Source: an uncultured Geobacteraceae bacterium
GTDB lineage: Bacteria; Desulfobacterota; Desulfuromonadia; Geobacterales; Pseudopelobacteraceae
Direction: 5' to 3'
Length of the DNA: 64,000 nt
Assembly: GCA_903939115.1 (NCBI GenBank)
Contig: CAJAFV010000097.1
Location: 1-64,000, forward strand
A program made the translations under genes and the position numbers. The notes below the pieces were generated by a model, which was given only the letters and a program-made list of their open reading frames with translations, had not been told where the DNA came from and did no database searches. This document shows positions 1-7,434 of this stretch, one piece after another (the stretch's first letter is position 1; every line of letters begins with the position of its first letter).

Positions 1-3000
1 CTCTGCCGTTCAGCACATTCCGCCTGAAACTGTTCAGCGGCAACTTCGGCGGCGATCCTGGCCTGATCAAGTTTCTCTTCGGTATCTTTGCGCCCGGCAC
101 GTTCACTCTGCAGCATCTCGTTAACGGATTCGAGTTGTGTGCGTTCGGCTGCAAGTTCAGCCTGCAACTGTTCAACGACAGATTCAGCTGTCAGCCAATC
201 CTGTTCGAGTTTCTCTTCGGCCTGTTTGTGCTCGGCACGTGCATCCTGCAACAGTCCGTTGACACTCTCCAATTCCTGGGTACGTTCTGCAACGGTCTGT
301 TCCAGGTCGCTTTCCGCCTGTCTGCGTTCGGCAAGCTCCCCCTGAAACCGTTCAGCGGCGGCTTCGGCGGCGATTCTGGTCTGTTCCAGTTGCTCTTCGG
401 TCTCTTTGCGCTCGGCATGTTCACTCTGCAGTTGCTCGGTGAGGCTCTCCAGCTTTTTGGTGAACTCGGTAACGTCCTGTTCCAAGTCGTTTTCCGCCTG
501 CCTGCGCTCGGCAAGCTCCCCCTGAAACCGTTCAGCGGCAGCTTCGGCGGCAATCCTGGCCTGTTCCAGTTTCTCTTCCGCTTGTTTGTGCTCGGCACGT
601 GCATCCTGCAACAGTTCGTTGACGCTCTCCAATTTCTGGGTGCGTTCTGCAACGGTCTGTTCAAGAGTCTTTTCCGCCTGCTTATGCTCGGCGAGTTCGG
701 CTTTCAGCTGTTCAACGACTGTCTCAAATTCCAGCGTGCGATCTGTGGCTGTCTTCTCCAGCCTGAATTCTACCTGATTCCGCTCGTCACGCTCGCTCTG
801 CAGCTGCTCGGTGGCGCTCTCCAGCTTATTGGTGAAGTCGGCAACGGCCTGTTCCAGGTCGCTTTCTGCCTGCCTGTGCCCGGCAAGCTCAGTCTGAAAC
901 CGTTCAGCCGCAGATTCGGCGGCCATACGGGCCTGTTCCAGCTGCTCTTCGGAATCCTTGCGCCCTGCACGTTCACTCTGCAGCAGCTCGTTAACGGATT
1001 CAAGCTGTGTGCGATCGGCTGCAAGTTCAGCCTGCAACTGTTCAACAACAGATTCAGCTCCCAGCCAATCCTGTTCCAGTTTTTCTTCGATGTTTTTGCG
1101 CTCTGCAATTTCACTCTGCATCTGCTCAACGACAGTTGCAGATGCTATCCTGGCCTGTTCCAGTTTCTCTGCGGCATCTGCACGCTCGGCTTGCATCTGC
1201 TCAGTGACACTCTCCAATTCCCGTGTGCGCTCTGCAACAGTCCGCTCCAGACGTTCATTGTTACGGAGATACTCCTCCAACAGTTTGCGCTCAGTGATGT
1301 CCCGTAGAAACGCCACGATATGCCCATCTTCGTCTGCGTGACGCTGGACCCGGATTTCGACAGCAAAAAGGCTGCCGTCTTTGCGGCGATGCCGGGCTTC
1401 GAAATGTTCATCGTCACCCGCTATCAGCTTCTGTAAGTGGTCAGCGGTATCTGCAGCCGTATCGGAAGCTTCAAAATCATTAGCGTGCATAGCGAGCAGT
1501 TCCTGCTCACTGTAGCCGCTCATCTCACAGTAGGCGTTATTTACTTCCAGCAGGTGACCAGCCCGCCCCAACAGCCAGAATCCGTCCATGTCGGTCTGAA
1601 TGATGCCGCGATGCTTATATTCAGATTCGCTGAGCGCCGACTCTGCGTGCATATGTTCGGCATGTTCAGCCTGTAGTTGTTCATTGAGCGCTTCGGCCCC
1701 AACCCGGGCCTCTTCCAGTTTCTCTTCGGCTTCTTTACGCTCGGCAGCGCGTTCCGCCTGCAGCCGTTCATTGACCGCTGCTGAGGCTGCCCTGGCCTGC
1801 TCCAGTAGCTCTTCAGCTGCTTTGTGCTCAGTAGTCAGTTCCGTCTGCAGCTCTTCGTTGGCCGCTTCGGCAGCCATCCTGGCCTGCTCCAGCTGCTCTT
1901 CAGCAGCTATGCTCTCGGCAAGTTCAGCCCGCAACTGATCAACGACACTCTGCATTTCCAGCGTCTGCTGTGTAGCTGTCTGTTGCAGGCTGCTTTCAAG
2001 CTTCTGTCGTTCGGCAAGTTCGGCCTGCAACTGTTCGATGATGGTTTCTGCAGCCATCCTTGACTGCTTCAGTTGCTCTTCAGCAGCTTTGTGCTCAGTA
2101 GTCAGTTCCGTCTGCAGCTCTTCGTTGGCCGCTTCGGCAGCCATCCTGGCCTGCTCCAGCTGCTCTTCAGCAGCTATACGCCCGGCAAGCTCAGCCCGCA
2201 ACTGATCAACGACACTCTGCAATTCCAGCGTCTGCTCTGTCGCTGTCTGTTGCAGGATGCTTTCAAATTCCTGCCGTTCGGCACGTTCATCCTGCAGCTG
2301 TTTGTTGGCCGCTTCGGCAGCCATCCTGGCCTGCTCAAGCTGCTCTTCAGCAGCTATACTCTCGGCAAGTTCGGCCTGCAACTGCTCAACGATACTCTGC
2401 AATTCCAGCGTCTGCTCTGTCGCCGTCTGTTGCAGGCTGCTTTCAAACTTCTGCCGTTCGGCACGTTCATCCTCCAGCTGCTTAGTGGCGGTTTCGGCAT
2501 CCAGTCTGGCCTGCTCAAGTTGCTCTTCGGCTTCTTTGCGCTCGGCAGTCAGTTCCGTCTGCAGCTCTTCGTTGGCGGCTTCGGCAGCCATTCTGGCCAA
2601 CTCCAGCTGTTCCTCAGTGCTCTTGCGCTCGGCAAGTTCCGCCCGCAACTGATCAACAACAGCCCGCAATTCCAGAGTCTGCTCTGTAGCTGTCTGCTGC
2701 AGGCTGCTTTCAAGTTGCAGTCGCTCGTCAAGTTCATCCTGCAGCTGTTTATTGGCCGCCTCTGTGGCGGTCCTGGCCTGTTCCAGTTTCTCTTCGGCTT
2801 CTTTGCGCTCGGCAGCTAGTTCAGCCAGCAACTGCTCCTTGGTCGCTTCTGAGGCTAAACAGGCCTGCTCCAGTTGCTCTTCAGCAGCTTTGCGCTCAGC
2901 AGTCAGTTCCGTCTGCAGCTCTTCATTGGCCGCTTCGGCAGCCATTCTGGCCTGCTCCAGCTGCTCTTCGGTACTCTTGCGCTCGGCAAGTTCCGCCCGC

Positions 3001-3665
3001 AACTGATCAACGACAGCCTGCAATTCCAGCGTCTGCTCTGTAGCTGTCTGCTGTAGGCTGCTTTCAAGTTGCAGTCGCTCGGCGAGTTCACTCCTCAGCT
3101 GTTCGTTGACAGCTTCAGCGGCTTTCCAGGCCTGCTCCAGCTGCTCTTCGGCATTTTTTTGCCCGGCAAGCTCGACCCGTAACTGTTCAGCGACACTCTG
3201 CAATTCCAGCGTCCGCTCTGTGACCGTCTGCTCCAGCTCTGTTGGGTAATTTTTCTCCTGGCGCTGCAGCCTGGAGTAATGGATTGCACGTTCAACTAAT
3301 TTTTCCAGATGGATGAAATCGAGGGGTTTTTGGACAGAATCGAATGCGCCATGTTTAATGGCAGCGATCGCCAACGGCGCGTCATTAGAGTCGGCCATCA
3401 GGATGACCGGAGTGTCCGGATAGGCTTTGCGAACACGGACGAGAAGCGAAATACCATCCTCACCCGGCATTTTTATATCGCTAATGATGGTTTCATACGG
3501 TTCTTTTTCAATCATGCCGTAGGCGTCAGCCGCACTACAGGCCATGCTCACGGTATAACCAATTTTCTTTAAATAGTTCGCCATCATACAACACATATCG
3601 ACGTCGTCATCAACAACCAGTATGCGCGGATGAACCTGATCTATGTCCAGATGTGATTTTTCCAT
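1..3665 (-). CDS. Receiver / coiled coil / PAS / coiled coil signalling protein, C-terminus beyond the window
   Basis: The frame is open from an ATG at 3665 to the left edge, about 1,221 residues without a stop at the points I checked, so the gene is truncated by the window. Residues about 13-130 form a response-regulator receiver: acidic triplet DDD at 19-21, phosphoacceptor D63 in SDIKMP, conserved lysine in QKP. The usual Thr/Ser after the fourth strand looks like Ala (LMAD). Residues about 150-670 are coiled coil built from AEEQLEQARMAAEAANE-like units. Residues about 680-795 are a PAS/PAC domain ending in RDITERK, and coiled coil resumes to the edge. A histidine kinase or output domain could follow outside. 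An AGGGGA stretch lies 9 nt before the ATG. The repeats match those of the scaffold gene at 10084. Confidence 0.8.
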   Translation of the reverse strand, partial: MEKSHLDIDQVHPRILVVDDDVDMCCMMANYLKKIGYTVSMACSAADAYGMIEKEPYETIISDIKMPGEDGISLLVRVRKAYPDTPVILMADSNDAPLAIAAIKHGAFDSVQKPLDFIHLEKLVERAIHYSRLQRQEKNYPTELEQTVTERTLELQSVAEQLRVELAGQKNAEEQLEQAWKAAEAVNEQLRSELAERLQLESSLQQTATEQTLELQAVVDQLRAELAERKSTEEQLEQARMAAEAANEELQTELTAERKAAEEQLEQACLASEATKEQLLAELAAERKEAEEKLEQARTATEAANKQLQDELDERLQLESSLQQTATEQTLELRAVVDQLRAELAERKSTEEQLELARMAAEAANEELQTELTAERKEAEEQLEQARLDAETATKQLEDERAERQKFESSLQQTATEQTLELQSIVEQLQAELAESIAAEEQLEQARMAAEAANKQLQDERAERQEFESILQQTATEQTLELQSVVDQLRAELAGRIAAEEQLEQARMAAEAANEELQTELTTEHKAAEEQLKQSRMAAETIIEQLQAELAERQKLESSLQQTATQQTLEMQSVVDQLRAELAESIAAEEQLEQARMAAEAANEELQTELTTEHKAAEELLEQARAASAAVNERLQAERAAERKEAEEKLEEARVGAEALNEQLQAEHAEHMHAESALSESEYKHRGIIQTDMDGFWLLGRAGHLLEVNNAYCEMSGYSEQELLAMHANDFEASDTAADTADHLQKLIAGDDEHFEARHRRKDGSLFAVEIRVQRHADEDGHIVAFLRDITERKLLEEYLRNNERLERTVAERTRELESVTEQMQAERADAAEKLEQARIASATVVEQMQSEIAERKNIEEKLEQDWLGAESVVEQLQAELAADRTQLESVNELLQSERAGRKDSEEQLEQARMAAESAAERFQTELAGHRQAESDLEQAVADFTNKLESATEQLQSERDERNQVEFRLEKTATDRTLEFETVVEQLKAELAEHKQAEKTLEQTVAERTQKLESVNELLQDARAEHKQAEEKLEQARIAAEAAAERFQGELAERRQAENDLEQDVTEFTKKLESLTEQLQSEHAERKETEEQLEQTRIAAEAAAERFQGELAERRQAESDLEQTVAERTQELESVNGLLQDARAEHKQAEEKLEQDWLTAESVVEQLQAELAAERTQLESVNEMLQSERAGRKDTEEKLDQARIAAEVAAEQFQAECAERQ
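1819..2177 (-). repeat. Higher-order repeat inside the coiled-coil gene, about 267 bp period
   Basis: A stretch of about 92 bp at 1819-1910 recurs apparently without mismatch at 2086-2177. The offset is 267 bp, or 89 codons, which equals one 28-, one 29- and one 32-residue coiled-coil unit. Weaker copies continue on both sides through the whole gene. The period is a multiple of three, so copy changes would keep the frame. Confidence 0.75.
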
Positions 3666-3720
3666 GAGGATTGTCCCCTGAGTCAATTTAAAGTCATTTA
3701 ATTTACAAGGTTTTGAATTC

Positions 3721-3737
3721 ATTCGTGTAAATTCGTG
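3721..3737. repeat. Short direct repeat ATTCGTG-N3-ATTCGTG
   Basis: This lies in the 87-bp gap between the receiver/PAS gene and the DtxR-type gene. The opposite strand reads CACGAAT twice with a 3-nt spacer. It resembles a short intergenic repeat family I recall from many environmental bacteria. No promoter is evident here. Confidence 0.4.
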
Positions 3738-3752
3738 GCTAAAACCGGTTTT

Positions 3753-4415
3753 TTATATTTTTACACCATAAATATCTGCTGCGATATCCTGCTCCAGGGC
3801 GATCTGGGTATTTTCGATCTGAATGACATACGCAGGAAACTTTTGGCGGATTTTTATTATTTTCCCCGGTGATACGCCGAAGGAAACCAGCCTGCCGATC
3901 AACACCGGGTCCTCTTTCCGGATGAACGAGATGCGGACCGAATCGCCTATCTCGAAGGCAGTCAGAGGCTTTACAAATGATTCTATGGAGCGTTCAGAGC
4001 GTCTGCAACAATCGCCCTCAGGTATCGGTGAGCCGTGGGGGCACTCCCGTGGGTGTCCGAGCAGGGTGCAGATCGCCTCGGTAAGTCCGGGCGCCAATGT
4101 ATGCTCATATTCGCAGGCCGACTCTTCTATGGCGTCAAAAGGCATGCCCAGAACATCGACAAGGAGTCTTTCCGCTATGCGGTGCCTGCGGATAACCGGC
4201 AGGGCATGCGCTTTGCCATCGACGGTGAGAGCTATCGCCGTACCGCTTATTGTTACCAGGCCGGTTTTTTCCAACTCCGATAAAACCTCGTCATCGACAA
4301 CATATTCGGATGCCTCTTCATGTTCCTTTTTTACATCTTCTACCGTGCAGCTCCCTCTCTCCTCAAATCTCCAGATGGTCTCAAGAACCTCATCGGTTAC
4401 ATGTACAATTTTCAC
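3753..4415 (-). CDS. DtxR/MntR-family metal-dependent repressor with C-terminal FeoA (SH3-like) domain
   Basis: 220 residues. The N-terminal part (1-70) has a winged-helix pattern ending in LTVDGKAHALPVIRRHR, followed by the DtxR dimerisation and metal-binding region with CEYEH near residue 103 and HPRECPHG near 123. Residues about 145-220 match a FeoA/SH3-like domain (FEIGDSVRIS, GRLVSFGVSPG). By family it should bind Fe(II) or Mn(II) and repress iron uptake. It sits 14 bp downstream of feoB on the same strand, so it probably autoregulates the uptake operon. No free-standing FeoA gene is present, and the fused domain may supply or only resemble that function. Metal specificity is inferred from context. 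Confidence 0.85.
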   Translation of the reverse strand: MKIVHVTDEVLETIWRFEERGSCTVEDVKKEHEEASEYVVDDEVLSELEKTGLVTISGTAIALTVDGKAHALPVIRRHRIAERLLVDVLGMPFDAIEESACEYEHTLAPGLTEAICTLLGHPRECPHGSPIPEGDCCRRSERSIESFVKPLTAFEIGDSVRISFIRKEDPVLIGRLVSFGVSPGKIIKIRQKFPAYVIQIENTQIALEQDIAADIYGVKI

Positions 4416-4429
4416 AGTTTACCCCCTCG

Positions 4430-6370
4430 TTAAAAAGCTATATTGGCCCAGCGGAACAGATAGTTCAGGAGGCCGCCGGTCATAATGGCACAGGTGGTCA
4501 CTGAGACGATGATTGCGAGCGCCTTTTGCGACCCCTGCTCTTTGATTATCAGCATAAAATTCGTAACACACGGGATAAAGAGTATTGTTACGACCATTGC
4601 CACAACCAGCTGCGCATGGTTCATCATCCCGGAATCCACCATCTTTTTCAATACGGCAACCCCCGCTTCGCCCCGTATGAAACCCATGATAAGCGATTCT
4701 GCGAACTGAGGCGGCAAGCCCAAAAAACCGCTGATAATGGGTGACGAAAGGGTCTCAATAATAGTCAGCAGTCCGATTTTATCGGCAAAAAACAGTCCCA
4801 GAGCGCTGATGATAAAAAGCGGCACCGCCTCCTGGAGAAATAACAATGACCGGTAAGACGTCTTCGAAAGAACATTTTTCAGGCTCGGAATGCGTATTGG
4901 CGGGATTTCCATGATAAAATTCGACTGTTCCAGCGGCATCATTTTATTCAGTACGATGCCGGTGGCTACGGTTAAAAAGAAGATTACCCCGAATACGACC
5001 AAAAAACCTCCAAATGAAACCTGTGCCAGAATAGCCAGAATAATACTTAATTTTGCGGAGCAGGGAATTCCGAGCGAAAGCAGAAAGATGGCAATGAAGC
5101 GCTCTCTTTTGTTGTCCAGCACCCTGGTGGATATTGTTGCCATGGTGACACAGGAAAAGCCGAGCACCATGGGGAGCACCGCTTTGCCGTTCAGTCCTAT
5201 TTTCCTGAAAGTCCTGTCCAGCAGGATGGAGAGACGGGGAATATATCCTGAATCCTCAATAAAGCCAAAGACAAAGAAAAAAACCGTCAGAATCGGCAAC
5301 AGCAGACCTAAAACAGGAACAACCGCCATGGTATATAGGCCATACTCGCCTACGATAAGATCCCGCACAAAGGCATAAGGGATAATTTCAAGCGCATTTT
5401 TCAGTCGCGGAGCCACCAGGGCGCCAAAAAAATCGTTCAGCAGAAAATCAACGACGAATCCTGCGGCAAATTTACCGACGATGAAATAGAGCATGGCAAT
5501 CAGCGCGATAAGAATTATCGATCCCGTAATCGGGGTTAATGCCATATCACCGATCCTGTTTAATAACGGCGTTGATGATACGGGAGTTACATAGACCGAT
5601 TCCGCGTACAGTGCCTCTGCCCAGAGATCGTTTGCCCGGGAAACAACCAGGCCGAGGGGGCGGTGGAACGTTTGCGTGGTATTTTTTATGATGTGGCCGG
5701 CGTTCTCATTGTCGGCTAACCCGATTTTTTGCTGCGCCCAGAGGGAGGTGGCATGGTCACCGGCGAGCGAAAAAACGGCTAAAGCCGATTTTTCCTGTTC
5801 CTTCAAAGCCCCAGCCCCGATCAGTCCTGTCAAATCGTTAACGGCAGCAACAAGAGTCGCTGGTAATTTGGAGGGGTAACTGGGCCTTTGCCCCTTGCTC
5901 AAAGCAGAAATCAGTGTCGCGACGCCTACGCCCTCGGATGCGATCGTCTCGACAACAGGGATTCCCAGCATCTCTTCCAGTTTGTGCCGTTTAACCTTGA
6001 TCCCCTTTTGTGCCGCCTCATCCACCATATTTATGGCAAGCACCAAGGGAAGGTTAAGTTCCGCCAGTAGTGCGGTAAGCAGTAACGAGCGATTTAGATT
6101 CTTTGTGTCACAGACTTGCACAACCAGATCAGGTTTTTCATCAAAAAGAATATTTCTCGCAACCCGTTCATTGTCCTCGTTGAAAAAAAGGTTGCAGACG
6201 CCGGGCATGTCAATTATTTCAACATCATTCCCGTCCACTTTTATATCGCCCCTTCTCACTTCAACAGATGATCCGGGGTATGAGCCTGTGCTGACTTTGT
6301 CGGTAATTAATCGATCGAAAAGGGTGCTTTTGCCAACGTTCGGTAACCCAATCAGTAGTATCTTCCTCAA
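4430..6370 (-). CDS. feoB: Ferrous iron transport protein B
   Basis: 646 residues. The N-terminal GTPase domain shows G1 GLPNVGKS, G3 DMPG and G4 NMVDEA. A helical linker follows, then a C-terminal membrane domain with many hydrophobic segments and the gate-like sequence GIPCSAKLS. FeoB imports Fe(II) through the inner membrane with GTPase control. It is shorter than the roughly 770-residue E. coli protein but has all main parts. AAAAGGA lies 6 nt before the ATG. The downstream DtxR/FeoA gene completes a two-gene operon. Confidence 0.93.
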   Translation of the reverse strand: MRKILLIGLPNVGKSTLFDRLITDKVSTGSYPGSSVEVRRGDIKVDGNDVEIIDMPGVCNLFFNEDNERVARNILFDEKPDLVVQVCDTKNLNRSLLLTALLAELNLPLVLAINMVDEAAQKGIKVKRHKLEEMLGIPVVETIASEGVGVATLISALSKGQRPSYPSKLPATLVAAVNDLTGLIGAGALKEQEKSALAVFSLAGDHATSLWAQQKIGLADNENAGHIIKNTTQTFHRPLGLVVSRANDLWAEALYAESVYVTPVSSTPLLNRIGDMALTPITGSIILIALIAMLYFIVGKFAAGFVVDFLLNDFFGALVAPRLKNALEIIPYAFVRDLIVGEYGLYTMAVVPVLGLLLPILTVFFFVFGFIEDSGYIPRLSILLDRTFRKIGLNGKAVLPMVLGFSCVTMATISTRVLDNKRERFIAIFLLSLGIPCSAKLSIILAILAQVSFGGFLVVFGVIFFLTVATGIVLNKMMPLEQSNFIMEIPPIRIPSLKNVLSKTSYRSLLFLQEAVPLFIISALGLFFADKIGLLTIIETLSSPIISGFLGLPPQFAESLIMGFIRGEAGVAVLKKMVDSGMMNHAQLVVAMVVTILFIPCVTNFMLIIKEQGSQKALAIIVSVTTCAIMTGGLLNYLFRWANIAF

Positions 6371-6435
6371 TGACTATTCCTTTTCGTGATGATGTACGTG
6401 AATATATTTGTCTGCAAGAACCTATACATCAGTGC

Positions 6436-6449
6436 GAAGAGTGCTCTTC
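6436..6449. promoter_or_regulatory. Perfect inverted repeat GAAGAG-TG-CTCTTC upstream of feoB
   Basis: A 14-bp dyad about 66 bp before the feoB start, in the 296-bp region between feoB and parA. It is a candidate operator. It does not resemble the classical DtxR/IdeR box. I could not find a convincing -35/-10 pair for feoB. Confidence 0.3.
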
Positions 6450-6600
6450 CCGCGTTGACCGGATATTCCAATGAATTTGACGGCCACTTAATGAGAACGG
6501 AGTTGTAGAAAGTTGCACATTCTCACATTGTTTCGGTTGCGTCAATATTTGAACTTTGTTACCCGGATTCTTATTTCCGCTTGCCGCTTGGCAAAATAAG

Positions 6601-6628
6601 TTGACAGCCAACCATTTACAGATATATT
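6601..6628 (+). promoter_or_regulatory. Sigma70-like promoter of the parA operon
   Basis: TTGACA at 6601-6606, a 16-nt spacer and TATATT at 6623-6628. Transcription should start near 6635, about 32 nt before the TTG start at 6667. This excludes any parA start further upstream. Confidence 0.7.
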
Positions 6629-6666
6629 GTCACGCAAAATTAACTGATTCGCAGGGGGCTATTCCA

Positions 6667-7434
6667 TTGATTATATCAATTATTAACCATAAAGGTGGAG
6701 TTGGTAAATCCTGCATTGCCACTAACCTTGCTCATGCACTGGCTGCTCGTGGCAAGAAGATACTGGTTATTGATTGCGACCCCCAATGTAATACGTCCTC
6801 CATTTTTTCTCCTGCCGGTGACATAGCTGAGCCGAAATCCTTGTATGATCTTTATGCGCACGGTACTTCCATTGCCAAATGTATCTATAAAACTTCGTAT
6901 GAGAATATCGATACTGTAATAAACTCTCCACAGATAGCCCACCTCGAAGTAGACCTTTATCAAGACGTAAAAAAATCGTATCAGTTGTTACGAAAGAATA
7001 TGCGGAAATACGCCAATGAACATTATGATGTCACTATAATTGACAACAATCCGTCGCTTGGTCTGTATACAATCAACAGCCTGATTGCCAGTGATTGTGC
7101 CATTATACCGATAGAAGCCGGCTGCCGCTATTCCCTGGACGGTTTTGTTGCCGCTCTTGATGCTATTAGTTCGATTGCTTCACGGGTAAATCCGGAATTA
7201 CGCTTCCTCAAGGCTGTTATCAATAAGGCTGACGGCCGCACAAGCATCAGCCGTGCTTCAGTTGATCATATTCAACGAAGATTTGCGTCCAAAGTGTTTG
7301 CAACCGTGATTCACACAGACACGAAAATCAAAGAAGCCGTCGCTCAAAAGATGACGGTTTTGCGGCATTCTCCTTCATGTACTGCCAGCCATAAATTCCG
7401 ATCACTTGCTAATGAAGTATTAGGGCTCTTATGA
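6667..7434 (+). CDS. ParA/Soj-family P-loop ATPase
   Basis: 255 residues from a TTG start at 6667. AGGGGG at 6653-6658 lies 8 nt before it, and the promoter at 6601-6628 rules out the longer frame from 6556. The protein opens directly with strand 1 and the deviant Walker A KGGVGKS (signature Lys near residue 9). The Walker A' region ends in VIDCDPQ, and a Walker B-like TIIDNNPSLG follows. ParA ATPases form ATP-dependent dimers that coat the nucleoid or a surface and position DNA or protein cargo. No ParB with a canonical DNA-binding domain is adjacent; the next gene, overlapping by 4 nt, only has a ParB-like N-terminus. A protein-cargo role is therefore as likely as DNA partition. Confidence 0.88.
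   Translation: MIISIINHKGGVGKSCIATNLAHALAARGKKILVIDCDPQCNTSSIFSPAGDIAEPKSLYDLYAHGTSIAKCIYKTSYENIDTVINSPQIAHLEVDLYQDVKKSYQLLRKNMRKYANEHYDVTIIDNNPSLGLYTINSLIASDCAIIPIEAGCRYSLDGFVAALDAISSIASRVNPELRFLKAVINKADGRTSISRASVDHIQRRFASKVFATVIHTDTKIKEAVAQKMTVLRHSPSCTASHKFRSLANEVLGLL

Noticed and set aside
135-1307. Long plus-strand reading frame of about 390 codons
   Set aside because: It is the mirror of the minus-strand coiled-coil repeats. The minus frame gives a receiver, a PAS domain and heptads, while the plus frame gives only repetitive Leu/Phe/Gly-rich sequence.
3753-4485. Plus-strand frames antisense to the DtxR-type gene and feoB
   Set aside because: No domain, ribosome binding site or neighbour supports them, while the minus-strand genes have complete family motifs.
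6556-6666. Upstream extension of the ParA protein
   Set aside because: A TTGACA-TATATT promoter lies inside this stretch, and a good ribosome binding site precedes the TTG at 6667.
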